Positions 10,101-19,715 of a DNA stretch of 22,830 nucleotides are shown piece by piece; the stretch's first letter is position 1; each line of letters opens with the position of its first letter. The notes under the pieces were generated by a model. The model was not told where the DNA came from, did no database searches, and saw only the letters and a program-made list of their open reading frames with translations. The DNA comes from Folioceros fuciformis. Taxonomy: Eukaryota > Anthocerotophyta > Anthocerotopsida > Anthocerotales. The stretch covers positions 1-22,830 of the forward strand of contig JBNGIO010003983.1 of assembly GCA_049999805.1 (NCBI GenBank), given 5' to 3'. The position numbers and the translations under genes are program-made.

Positions 10101-13100
10101 GTTTTGAAGTATATGAGAGTAAATTGCAGTCTTGGCACTTCTTCAAAGTTATCATGTCCTCACAGCAGTACTGTTGTTCTTGTGGCTTGCAGGTCCAGCA
10201 AAAAGCGATTGAAATCATCACACATACTGCTCAAAACTCGCTTTTTTCAAAGCGTTGCGTAGTCCTGTGTGTTGCAGGTGGGTGTATGTTTAAGATTTGA
10301 TCTCCAAGGAGGTCAGCGGGCTCAAATGCTTGTTGGACATCCTGGCGTAGACAATAACATCTCGAGATGCCGGGATGTTGCAGGAGTGGCTGAAAGGGTC
10401 TGTGATGTGAAGACTCGGCTGCAAGCTACAAAGTGCCTGACAGTATTTTGTGAATCTGTTGGTCCTCAATTTGTTTTTGACAGGGTATTTTAGTGATATT
10501 TCACCCCTGCGTTTTTGCCTCTCATTTTGGAGTGCTTTTCGTGGCTTTTCTGCACCTTTTATTGATGCGCCTGTCATGTTGCTTTACACTCTTTCTTTGG
10601 TCCTGTGCACAGCTGTTTAAGATCATCAAGGACCATAAGAATCCCAAAGTGCTCAGTGAGTGTGTATTATGGCTGGCCAGCGCAGTCGATGACTTTGGAG
10701 TAGCGCAAATCAAGCTTAAGGTCCGCATGCAATTTTACTACTAGTTTCTGCTGATACTGGTATACAGTGTGTACATAGGGTTGAAGGACATCCAGTTACT
10801 GCTGCTCCATGGGTGGCAATGACCTCTGAAATGGTGTTGAAGAGGTTGCTATCTGTGGGAATTCAGTTTCTGCTTATTCCTTAATTTCTTATTCCCTAAC
10901 CTGTTTGTTTTCCAGGACTTGATAGACTTCTGTAAGGATGTTGGTCTGCAGTCAAGTGCTGCTGCAAGCAGGAATGCGACTGTCAAGTTGATTGGAATCC
11001 TGCACAAATTCGTTGGTCCAGGTACGCCACACAAAAAGTAGTCTCAGTTGACGTTTTTCTTGGCTTTCTTCACGTGCTGATCGCGTGCTAATATTCACTA
11101 ACAGATATAAAAGTCTTCCTGTCCGACGTGAAACCTGCCCTTCAAAGTGCTTTGGATACTGAGTACGAGAAGAACCCATACGAGGTATACTTTCTCTGTT
11201 CCCCATTCCTGTAATTGTGCCCTTGATGGTCCGTCTGCGGTTCAGAATTTGCTGCTACGGCTCCACTGACATGAATAATGGCAGGGGCCTGTATTGGTTC
11301 CAAGGAGGGCTGTTCGAGCCCTGGATCCTGATGTCGTGTCTGCTGGAGGTGGAAGTGATAGTCTGCCTCGGGAAGACATCAGCGGAAAGCTCACTGCAAG
11401 CTTGTTGAAGAATCTGAGCTGTCCAGAGTGGAAAGTAAGTTATATGAAAAGACTTTACTTTCTGTGCTGCAGGTACATGCTTGCCAACGCTAGTGGACCT
11501 AATGTGGCTTGCATTCCCTGTTGTGAGTGGTGCTATGCTTTGAGATCAGAAACACATTCTAAGTTTTGACGGTGGCCTTTTTTCAAGGTTCGTCAAGAGT
11601 CCATAGAGGCCATCAATAGAATCATTGAAGAATCTCATAGAAGGATTCAAGTGACTGGAACAGGTTCGGTTCTTTTAAATAATAACAAAAATGCTGGCTA
11701 TGCTTCGTTTCACTCCGTTAACTCACGACTTGTGATGTTTGTCCAAAGATATAAAAGGCCAACAGTTTTCTGAGAATCCTGAGCCAGGTGGAATAGAATT
11801 TTTGTTTTCATACCAGGTGAATTGTTTGGAGCACTGAAAGCGCGATTGAGTGATTCAAACAAGAATCTGATCATCATGTCTCTTTCAACTATTGGGAGCC
11901 TAGCATCGGCCATGGGCCCTGCGATTGAAAAGAGCAGCAAGGTTCGCTCACTCACAACGTCAGGTCTACTTTGTACTAGTGGTTAATGTCTTTACTTACT
12001 TTTTTTGGTGTCCCTTCTCTGTAGGGTATTCTCTCCGATGTTCTAAAATGTCTTTCTGACAACAAAAAATTGGTGCGAGAAGCTGTTGTGAAGACCCTTG
12101 ACATGTGGATCATGGTAGTAACACTGGATAAGATGGTACGCAGATTGTCTTGCTTCTCCTGTTGAGAGATTATCTTCTGTGGAGCCGTTGCACCTGAAAT
12201 TCTCTTTGTGTGGCAGCTTCCATGTCTCATGTCCACTATCACGGATTCCAAAGTATGCGCGGACGGAAGGAGGGATCTGTATGACTGGCTGACGAGGCAA
12301 ATCTCAAAATCAGTAGGTCAGGCTGATGTGATTCAGTTGATAAAACCAATCTCTCAAGGGTTGCAGGTATTTATCTGTCTGTCTGTTGGGTACTTCCTGC
12401 AACTCCCTTATATCTTGTTGCTCACCCTGATTGCCTTTTTTCTCATTAGGACAAGTCTGCAGATGTACGTAGGGCAGCTGAAGCATGCCTCATTCAGATG
12501 CTTACCACTAGCGGGGCTGACATGGTATGCCTTGTGAGTGTATGCTTCTCTTTGGTAGGTGTTAGAAGTGGACCGTTTTCTGAATCGTTTTTTTTAATCT
12601 GATTTTGAGTCTGCAGGTTGCAAAGATCGTTAGGGAGCTGCAAGGGACAGTTCTAGCAGCAGTGCAGCCAATCTTAGAACGATATAAATCTCCAGGTATT
12701 GCTGTTCTTGTTCCCATCTTGCATCATGAGAAGTCCTCTGTACTGAACAGGGCCTCAACATTCCAGCTGCTACGGAGGAAGGATCCCAGAGTTTGAAGGG
12801 AGGGAAGGGCCCTGTCAACAAGTCTGGAAAGCAGGTTTCAATTACCACCGGAGATCGGCCTCCTAGCAGAGGAGGTCCTGCAGGACAATTACGAGCGTCA
12901 TCGGTGAGTACATTTTACGGAAGTATGCAAATCTGTTTGATGACCTGGTTGCGTAGGCTTACTAATTTCTCTACTTCTCAGAAAACACCAGCTCTAAAGG
13001 TAACCAGGCAAGTATTAGCAGGATCAGCTCAAGATGCTGCTGTTCTAGGACACTCATTGTTCCATGTAAAGGACTCCAATAAGGTGAGCTGGTTGTTCTG

Positions 13101-16100
13101 TCACAGTTTGTGCGTTGAGATGCTCCCACGTCATTTGCTATTTAGTAGGTATGGCGTGTTGAAAATACCTTCAGCTCTAATCTCTCTCGAGTTTACTTGC
13201 CTTAAACTTTACTGGTAGGAGGACCGAGAAAGGTTAATCCCACGGAAGACAAAATTTGAGGAGCTTAGACCTGATCAAATACAGGACCTTGAGGTAAATA
13301 CAGTCTAGAGGTCACAACGTGATTAAGAATTATGATGATCACAGAGAGCAGATGTTTTACTCTTTAAAGACTTATTTGCAAAGGTTCTATTTCTCATGCG
13401 GAATTTGACGGCCAGTTGCATTTGCGGTGCAGAATGACATGATTAAGCATTTCCGAGAAGACTTGCATCAAAAGCTCCTGAGTCCAGATTTCAAGAAGCA
13501 GGTGGATGGTCTTGAGCTGCTTCAGAAGGTGTGGCCTCCTGGAAATGTCCATGATTTCTGTGCTAGGGGATTGTTCAGCCGTAATTCATATGGCTGCTAA
13601 AGAGTCCCACGGCATATGAATTGGATCATGCTTGCTTTCTCTATCTTCCACTGCATGATCACGGTAATGACATGACCTTTTGGATTACATAGGCAATCGC
13701 TTCACAAATCAAGGAGATCACGGAAGTTATTGATATCCTTCTACGGTGGACAGTTCTTCGGTTTTGCGAGTCAAATACTACCTGCCTTCTGAAGGTGTGT
13801 GCTGCTGTTGCGTTGAAGGCAGTCTGGGTAGGTAGATTTTGCACAATTCCATATTGTTATGCAGGTACGCTGGTGTGCAACAGGTTTTGGAGCTGCTTCC
13901 AGAGTTAGTGGAAGGGTTGAAAAATGACGGATACACCCTGACCGAGTATGAGTCAAGTGTGCTCCTTCCTTGCTTAGTTGAGAAGGTATACACTGCATTC
14001 TTGAAACTGGAGAGTAGCTGCCATGTATGAGGCCTCTCAGACATGTTTGGTCTCCAGGCAGTGATTTCTTGGTTGCTTCTCAGGCTGGCCACAACATTGA
14101 AAAGGTTCGGGAGAGGATGAGAGAGCTTATGAAGGCGCTTTGCTGTATCTATCCTGCTTCAAAAGTCTTTATGTTTGTGACTGAAGGGCTGCGCTCTAAA
14201 AATAATAGAACCAGAATAGAATGTGTTGATCACATTGGTGACATGATTGAGCGCTATGGAATTGAGGTAAGCAACGGTTGTCATTTTAGAACCCCCATGT
14301 TTGGGAGCAATGTGCTCGGTAACCTTTTTGTCGTTTTGGTCGCAGATTTGTGGTACCACAAAGGTTTTGCAAACAATAGCAGCTCTGACAACTGAGAGAG
14401 ACAGTGAGATACGGAAAGCCGCGCTGCAAACCTTAGCTGTGACATACAAAATTTTGGGTAAGCTGGTCAAGTCCAGGGCCCTGGCCCGGGGTCCTGTTAC
14501 TCAACTTGCCGTGTGCGTAACCTATAGGTTAAGATCTGACAATGTCTTTAGAAACTAAATACTGCATGTCAGCAAGTTGTCTGATAGTGCCATGTTAAAG
14601 TAGTGTGATATCTGAACTGTTTATAACATTAAAGCGCATGCTCAGTTTGGGTCTTTATGTTCTGTGAAGGGGAGGACATCTGGAAGTACGTGGGGAAAGT
14701 GTCAGATGCGCAGAAGAGTATTCTTGATGACAAGTTCAAGTGGAAGGTACTAGTGATGGGTTTATCCTTGTGACTTTGTTTGACGATCCTATTCAGTGCA
14801 CCTGATATTTTTTCTGAAAGATTCAACTGCTGTGTTTGCAGGCCAGAGAGATGATCAAGCGCAAAGAGGGAAGGCCTGGAGAAGTGCGAGCTGCTATGAG
14901 ACGATCAGTTCGTGAGAATGGGTACGCTTTAGGACTATCTGTGATGATTCTTAACTCAAGGAATTTCCACCAATCTCGTGAAGGGTAAGGTGGAGGAAGG
15001 GTTGGTTGTGACAAGGTACATTGTTGCACGTTCTGTTAAGAAGGTGGCCTACAGCATCTAAGAGGTTTCTAAGATGACGTGTCATTCTGACCTTGCATAT
15101 GTTGTGTAAGCCTTTCGTGTGTGACTCTCATGACTTTCTAAAGTTTCAAGCTCATATTTCTCGCATGGCAGACTAGAGACAGCTGAGCCGAGTGGGGAAG
15201 GGTGTAGACCCTTGACTGCGCCACCATTGCTTCCAAGGTGGTTATGCGTTCATCTTTTGTCTCGTTGAAACCCCTCACAGACGGAGTTAGCGCTTGAGTC
15301 TGTCTCTGATGTTTGCAGTGCACGAGTTGGTTCTGGGCTTGTCAACACTTCAGCGGATATTGCACTCATTCAACATTCCAGTGTGCAGCTTAGTGCACCT
15401 CCAGGTGGACCAGGAGATTGGAATGAAGCTCTAGACATTATTGAGTTTGGGACAACAGCAGAGCAGGTCTAGGATTCTCTGAACTTTTAATCATTTCCAA
15501 ACAACTTACTCATTTTCGTTCAACCCCGCACTGCAGTTGGGTCCAACATTTGCCTTTTGTGCAGTTTGTGGAGGGCATGAAGCTGGTCTGCCATGAACTT
15601 GGACAGGCTGTAGGTGATTCAGAAAGCAAAACGCTTGAAAATCTTGGAAAGGATGCAGATCGTCTTGTGGCAAATTTAACACTTAAAGTGAGTATATACA
15701 CATCGTTAGGGAACCGAACCGAGGCTGAACTATTCTGACTTCTGTTCCTCAAAATTGTTGCAAGGTCACGGTTACCTTCAAGTTGGGGCTGGCTGGCGAG
15801 TCATCAAGGTCGTGCAAATATGTCCTTAATACATTAATGCAGGTATCTCGTTCTTGGCCCCGGTCCGATTAGTTACAGCAAGTGTCCATGGGCAAATGTT
15901 ACCAGTTTATCCCTGATGTTTCAGACCTTTCAAGTTAAGAAACTTGCCCATGAAGTCAAAGAGCCAACGCTGCACAATCTCATTAAGGAGCTATTGCTCT
16001 GGCTTCTGGACGAGAGGGTTCCGCTCATGGACGATGGCAGTCAACTTCTGAAGGCACTGAATGTTCTCATGTTAAAAATACTGGTATACATACGCCATTT

Positions 16101-18441
16101 GTCCTGGTCCAGTAAAGGCAGATGGTATTTCATGTTGAGGGCATTGAAATGGCACGCGGTATGAATAGTTTGTGCATAACCAGATTCTTGTGTATGGCAG
16201 GAGAATGCGAACCGAACATCAGCTTTCATGGTGTTAATATATCTTCTTCGGCCTTTTGACCCAACGAGAGCTCTCTGTTCTTCAACTGAGGAAACAATGC
16301 TTTTGAGAGGTCAAAAGTTTTCAGATTTGGTTGTAAAGTGCCTCATAAAGCTCACTAAGGTATGGTTTGCAGGATGTGATCTTTGACTTTTTGGATTCAA
16401 TGGAGGTTGCTTCATGTTATATTCTTCTACTTATCTTTCAGGTGCTTGGATCAACTATATATGAAGTGGACCTTGATAGACTACTACAGAGCATTCACGA
16501 GTACCTTCAGGAGCTAGGGTTAGAAGAGATTCGGAGGAGGTATATCACCATGAAACATGCAGTTGGAAAAACGAGCAACTTTCAGATTGCACCGTGATGA
16601 ATTCGTCCATTCAGTCTCTTGTCTGTGGTATTTCAGAGCGGGAGCAGATGACAAACCTCTGAGGATGGTGAAGACCGTTTTACATGAGCTTGTTAAGCTT
16701 CGTGGGACAGCGATAAAAGGACATCTTTCCATGGTCCCAATCGACCTTGAACCACAACCTATCATTCTTGCTTACATTGATCTTAATCTCCAGGTATAGT
16801 GCAACTCTCATTTTTCAGCTGCCAAACTGGTTTATTTCAAATCAGATCTGCAGATAGTTGTGCAGGTGTATGGAAAGTCTATGAGCACTCTGGTTCGTAT
16901 TCTCTGTCCTGTGCAAGCAGACTCTAGCAGCAGCTAGGATGCTTACTCCATCTGCGGGAACAGGTCAAGCACATTGGACTGATCCAACGTCTAACGGTCC
17001 ACCAACTCCTGCTAACCAATCAGCTGAAGCGCAACTGAAAGTAAGCTATCGCGCAACTGATCCATTTAGCCTCCTCTATAACTCTCAAGCGTTGTGTTTA
17101 CAACGTTGGTTTAATCTAAAGTACTTCAAGGGGCTCCATTCAAATTTGTGGATTCTGGTGCATGACTATGCTTGAACTTCTGATTTCTGAGTTTGTGACG
17201 AACATGGGCACAAATAAAGGGAACGTTATCTATAGGTGCATTGTGAGCACAAGTTGTTGGTCTTGATGGACTCCTTCGCAGTGTGTTGATGCATTCATGA
17301 AGGTGGTGGTGGTGCTTGTAGGATAGGATGTGTCTGACGAGTTGGTAGACCCATGAACTACATTTGCAAACATTTGCTGAGTTGGGTTGTTGAATCTGAG
17401 CTGGAGTTCCTGCAGCAAGAACTTGCAGCTGTTTTCAAGAAAATTGGAGATAAGCAGACTTCGGCAATAGGGTTGTATGAGCTGTATCGAATCACACAGC
17501 TTTATCCTCAGGTCGGATATTACCGAGCTATTTTGCTTCCAGTTTACAGGGTTATTTGAGCTTGACTGTGTCTTTAGTAGTGCGTGGGTGGTTTGATTAT
17601 TTGTCTTAGCACTTTGTACAGGTGGACATCTTCGCTCAGTTGCAAAATGCAAGTGAAGCTTTTCGCGCATATATAAGGGATGGCCTGGAACAGGTGTGGT
17701 ACATTCTGAGAGGCGCGGAGAATGTGCATGAATCCTGTTGGTTTTGAGTATCTCCATGCTCTTTATGTCCAATAATTCAGGTCCTTGTTGTGGACAGATG
17801 GGGAAAAATGCAACTGGCCGAACTCCAGTTAGTATAGCATTCGTGTCTCCACCCCCTGTGTCACCCCCGACCCATGGGTTTCCAAAGACAGCGCCTGCGT
17901 CTCCAAGCAATTCTAGGTTGCACCCGTTTGGACTGGAGTTCATAAGTAACAATAATGTCGTGGGCAACTGTCGAGACGAGTCGGAGGTCAAGAAGGGTAC
18001 AAATGTAAGGGGCTTCAGTGGGCGTCACGAGGATGATGCCTCTGAGGCAGATGGTACGTTATTATTGCATGGCTGCTGCTAGACAGAAAGATTTGATCAC
18101 AATAGGGCGTGCCATGGCTTATCTTTGGTGATGCAGGCACTGCAGAAAGGCACGGGGGTGGTCCAGCCCACGGACATGCTGGGACACTGGATGCGATCAG
18201 AGAGAGAATGAAAAACATCCAAGCTGCTGCCGCGGGGACCACAACCAGGGGTTTCGTGAGCATGAATGGTACGTCAGATGCTCGCAGTTTTCTTCAGCAA
18301 CCAATGGAAGGTCCTGGAGTGGAAGGAGGTCGGACTGGGAGTGCGCCAGCCATGGATGAGACAGCTCTATCTGGGCTGCAGGAGCGAATGGCCAGGCTGA
18401 AAAGCTCTTCTACTGAATCCCTGAATCCTGGGTGGATTTGA
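5645..18441 (+). CDS. MOR1: MOR1/GEM1, XMAP215-family microtubule-associated protein, 54 exons
   Basis: This is the plant member of the XMAP215/ch-TOG family, a microtubule polymerase that binds tubulin through TOG domains and organises cortical, spindle and phragmoplast arrays. The exons, given in the block entries below, were set by keeping phase across splice sites and by matching the plant protein from memory. They encode 2,015 residues plus about 15 lost in the N gap, close to the roughly 1,980 aa of Arabidopsis MOR1. The start is ATG 5645 (MSEDEKILKEAKKLSWEERL); TTG 5627 in the same frame is not needed. Diagnostic stretches include LGHKNWKVRNDAN, FDHQDQNVRACAKG, KNPKVLSECVLW, RSKNNRTRIEC, GSQLLKALNVLMLKIL and LRMVKTVLHELVKLRG. 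The stop is TGA 18439-18441. All introns but one are GT-AG. The gene appears functional; the only break is the assembly gap. Confidence 0.95.
6027..6226 (+). other. MOR1: GC-AG intron (intron 2 of MOR1)
   Basis: Exon 2 must end within the Arg codon at ...GCCAG (6026), since the next exon supplies G-TAT-GCG-AAG-GAA in frame at 6227 after CTTGCAG. The donor dinucleotide is therefore GC (AG|GCATGA), not GT. Reading straight on from exon 2 reaches a TGA about 50 nt later, and no GT position keeps both the frame and the conserved protein sequence. GC-AG introns are a known minority class in plants, normally with a donor near AG|GCAAGT; this one is weaker than usual. Confidence 0.8.
7246..9034 (+). 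other. MOR1: MOR1 linker and TOG2 block, exons 7-14, with assembly gap
   Basis: Exons: 7246-7328, 7420-7505, 7686-7754 (cut by the gap), 7966-8085, 8166-8268, 8438-8574, 8693-8758, 8917-9034. Exon 7 is the acidic linker. TOG2 follows, with DEYELVDPVDIL, ASKWSERRDAVAELTKLAS, NIAVAVEAVQAAGNLARGLR, TKNKVPSVRSLCLTWLTFC, DGTPEVRDAAFSALAAVAK and SVGMRPLERTLEKLDDVRRK. About 15 residues between the end of exon 9 and exon 10, ending in a conserved CRTLKK-like stretch in relatives, are missing because of the N run. The sequence just after the gap is intron. Confidence 0.9.
7755..7854. other. Assembly gap of 100 N
   Basis: There are exactly 100 N, the usual placeholder for a gap of unknown size. It begins inside MOR1 exon 9 and ends within the following intron. 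By comparison with the family it hides about 45 coding bases plus the start of an intron, though it could be larger. Confidence 0.98.
9129..9513 (+). other. MOR1: MOR1 linker between TOG2 and TOG3, exons 15-17
   Basis: Exons: 9129-9172, 9246-9323, 9415-9513. These short exons encode a Lys/Ser/Ala-rich, low-complexity linker of the kind that contacts the microtubule lattice in this family. The conserved core is KKSAASLLSGKK. It ends in EPPEDLE, which leads into the third TOG block. The 44-nt exon 15 is among the smallest in the gene. Confidence 0.85.
9646..11184 (+). other. MOR1: MOR1 TOG3 block, exons 18-24
   Basis: Exons: 9646-9751, 9861-9973, 10193-10277, 10384-10484, 10613-10720, 10916-11021, 11105-11184. 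Motifs in order are SLEEIEVRLGNLL, WKERLEAITVLKGTVEGLGD, GWSEKNVQVQQKAIEIITH, RVCDVKTRLQATKCLTVFCE, KNPKVLSECVLWLASAVDDF, DLIDFCKDVGLQSS and KPALQSALDTEYEKNPYE. The acceptor of exon 19 was placed at 9860 (TGTGTAG) rather than 9878 (TTGAAAG), because only the first keeps the helix at the family length. Confidence 0.9.
11285..12695 (+). other. MOR1: MOR1 linker and TOG4 block, exons 25-31
   Basis: Exons: 11285-11434, 11588-11663, 11817-11941, 12025-12135, 12217-12366, 12450-12524, 12617-12695. The block starts with a basic linker and the conserved DSLPREDISGKL. It continues with SCPEWKVRQESIEAINRIIE, LSDSNKNLIIMSLSTIG, GILSDVLKCLSDNKKLVREA, DGRRDLYDWLTRQIS and DKSADVRRAAEACL. Exon 31 ends in phase 1 at 12695. 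Confidence 0.9.
12767..13083 (+). other. MOR1: MOR1 basic linker between TOG4 and TOG5, exons 32-33
   Basis: Exons: 12767-12903 and 12982-13083. They encode a Gly/Ser/Lys-rich segment (GGKGPVNKSGKQVSITTGDR) and end in HVKDSNK, conserved before TOG5. The intron before exon 32 (12696-12766, 71 nt) is the shortest in the gene. Its acceptor TTCCAG was preferred over the nearer CAG at 12750, which gives an early stop from the 12695 donor. A CTGAAC branch-like motif lies at 12743. Confidence 0.8.
13219..14921 (+). other. MOR1: MOR1 TOG5 block, exons 34-41
   Basis: Exons: 13219-13293, 13433-13528, 13693-13794, 13884-13985, 14084-14266, 14346-14457, 14670-14746, 14842-14921. The most conserved part of the plant protein is here: KFEELRPDQIQDLE, KLLSPDFKKQVDGLELLQK, WTVLRFCESNTTCLLK, GHNIEKVRERMRELMK, EGLRSKNNRTRIECVDHIG, ERDSEIRKAALQTLA and AAMRRSVREN. 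Exon 38 (183 nt) is the largest internal exon before the tail. Confidence 0.92.
15172..15466 (+). other. MOR1: MOR1 exon 42 (30-nt microexon) and exon 43
   Basis: Exon 42 is 15172-15201 and exon 43 is 15319-15466. The microexon encodes LETAEPSGE plus split codons at both ends (phase 2 in and out). It matches the position and character of a GPEVAEQSGD-like stretch in relatives, so it is not an artefact of frame-fitting. Exon 43 gives a divergent linker and then the conserved PGDWNEALDIIEFGTTAEQ. Confidence 0.8.
15565..17693 (+). other. MOR1: MOR1 plant C-terminal helical region, exons 44-52
   Basis: Exons: 15565-15687, 15765-15842, 15925-16083, 16201-16359, 16442-16539, 16637-16793, 16921-17040, 17416-17511, 17622-17693. 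Landmarks are VEGMKLVCHELGQA, SCKYVLNTLMQTFQVKKLAH, ELLLWLLDERVPLMDDGSQ, IYEVDLDRLLQSIHEYLQEL, GADDKPLRMVKTVLHELVK, KGHLSMVPIDLEPQPIILAY and VFKKIGDKQTSAIGLYELY. The intron between exons 50 and 51 (17041-17415, 375 nt) is the longest in the gene and contains nothing recognisable. Confidence 0.92.
17798..18441 (+). other. MOR1: MOR1 variable tail and conserved C-terminal helices, exons 53-54
   Basis: Exons: 17798-18053 and 18137-18441. Exon 53 is Pro/Ser-rich (SPPPVSPPTHGF) and then polar and acidic, with no counterpart I recognise. Exon 54 carries two conserved short helices, GTLDAIRERMKNIQ and MDETALSGLQERMARLKSSS, the usual C-terminus of plant MOR1. A GT at 18275 (AATG|GTACGT) looks like a donor, but the frame stays open to the stop, so no intron is needed. 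Confidence 0.88.
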
Positions 18442-18698
18442 GGTTGATCCGGGGGGATGATGAATAGCAGCAGGTTCTGGTTCCTCGTTCTAACGGTGCG
18501 TGCTATAGTTTTATCCTGAACCGTCGTGAATACCCTGTTTGTCCTTCAGAAAATTTGCTATTATAGTAAAGTTCATGGTTGAGTTGGTTCTGGGCTCTTA
18601 TGAACACTCGTGGTCTCGAAGTGCATGTTCCATCCGACCGTGATTGTGAAATTTATCGAGACTTCATAATAATGATGCTTTAGTGATCACATGTGCAA
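18442..18698. other. 3' flank of MOR1
   Basis: These bases follow the stop codon and should contain the 3' UTR. There is no exact AATAAA; near-matches occur around 18560-18680 (TATAGTAAA, ATAATAATG). No gene is seen. Confidence 0.5.
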
Positions 18699-18830
18699 GC
18701 TTGGGCTTAAATATCGGTTGGGTGAACCAGGCTTAGACCGCTGTGACCAGGCTGGGCTTTGAAACCGGTAAGCTGAACCAGGCTTAGTTCTCTGTGGCCA
18801 GGCTAGGCTTTGACACCGGTAGGCTGGTGG
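18699..18830. repeat. Tandem repeat, unit about 51 bp, 2.5 copies
   Basis: Three consecutive units start GCTTGGGCTTAAATATCGGT (18699), GCTGGGCTTTGAAACCGGTA (18751) and GCTAGGCTTTGACACCGGTA (18802). Units 1 and 2 continue with GAACCAGGCTTAG and end in GTGACCAG or GTGGCCAG. The third is partial. Units are clearly diverged. Confidence 0.8.
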
Positions 18831-18999
18831 CTGCCTCGCGCTTATGTAATCGTTCGGTTTCACGTAACAGTAATTTGGCGTTCAAGATTTTGCTTACCCA
18901 ATGTCACCTGATTCCAATTGTGTTAATAAGTATTGTTCTCAGCTCATCCGTCCCCTCGAGGCTTCCTCGGCGCCATAATGTGCTTTCATGCTTTTAGTG

Positions 19000-19429
19000 A
19001 GGCCCCGAGCCTAGCCTATAGGGCCCCATGGTTCTTTTCCTTTCTTTTTTAAGGATCTTCCTACATGATTTTGCATTAAGTCTCACATAGACCCTGGAAA
19101 AGCTATCATGACTCCCATCCTCAACCTCCACAGCACAACATAGTACACACCACCCTCTTCTTGGACGTTCCCACCCTTGCAACTTTTCTTCCTACAATTC
19201 TTCCTACAAGGAAGAAATATTGTATTTTATATGGTCCGTATTATCCTCTTTGTATTTTATATGGTTTTGATATATATTTGATATGTATTGATATGTATTG
19301 CATTTTTTTTTCTTTTTATTTTCTTAATTTCGTCTTTTCTATTTTCACCCGTATTTTTCTTCATTTAATTCTTGAAATACTAACTCAACTCTGTTTCACC
19401 TACTTTCTTTTTCTCCTAGTTCGGGGCCT
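19000..19429. repeat. Pyrimidine-rich segment bounded by imperfect inverted repeats
   Basis: AGGCCCCGAGCCTAG (19000-19014) is the imperfect reverse complement of CTAGTTCGGGGCCT (19416-19429). The 400 bp between them is T/C-rich on the plus strand, with two TTGTATTTTATATGG copies near 19217 and 19250 and no open frame of note. It could be a MITE-like insert or a fragment of a retroelement LTR. No target-site duplication is visible. Confidence 0.45.
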
Positions 19430-19456
19430 ATTCTAGCACCCAGGGGTCAATCTTCC

Positions 19457-19715
19457 ATGGCTGAGGAACCACTTCGACTAGAAGCTAATTCTACTGAACA
19501 ACCTGCCGTTTTCAGGCCAGGTTCCAGCTGCTGACCCCACTCCTTTTCCACCTCTTCTCTATCTTTCCCACTGCTCATATTCCTCTCTTGGAAGCAGGCT
19601 CGGCCACTAAGGGGGAACAGTTGCATAGGAAGACTTAGCGAGCGACCACCCAGCAAGGAAGAGGCGACGTCCGCAGATCTTTGAAGATCAGGCATCCTTC
19701 AAAGCCTCAGGGTAG
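19457..19715 (+). pseudogene. Decayed retroelement coding remnant, left copy
   Basis: A frame begins at ATG 19457 (MAEEPLRLEANSTEQPAVF) and stops at 19534. Coding-like sequence continues in another frame (VPAADPTPFPPL) and then, after a TAG at 19626, gives EDLASDHPARKRRRPQIFED, ending at TAG 19713-19715. The last segment matches EDFADSHSAIKRRRPPDLEE in the right-hand repeat copy (from 21705), which argues that it was once protein-coding. A basic KRRRP patch followed by an acidic stretch suits a gag-like or nuclear-targeted protein. I cannot name the family. Confidence 0.4.

Noticed and set aside
12704-12750. 47-nt intron between MOR1 exons 31 and 32, or a frameshift there
   Set aside because: The 71-nt intron 12696-12766 has a normal donor, branch-like CTGAAC and TTCCAG acceptor, and keeps frame, so neither a tiny intron nor a frameshift is needed.
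17230-17991. 253-codon open frame on the minus strand
   Set aside because: It runs antisense across MOR1 exons 51-53 and the introns between them, has no recognisable motif and ignores the well-supported plus-strand splice structure. I treat it as a shadow frame.
18275-18280. Donor-like GTACGT after exon 54 sequence AATG
   Set aside because: The frame remains open and encodes the conserved C-terminal helices up to TGA 18441, and no matching acceptor is required.
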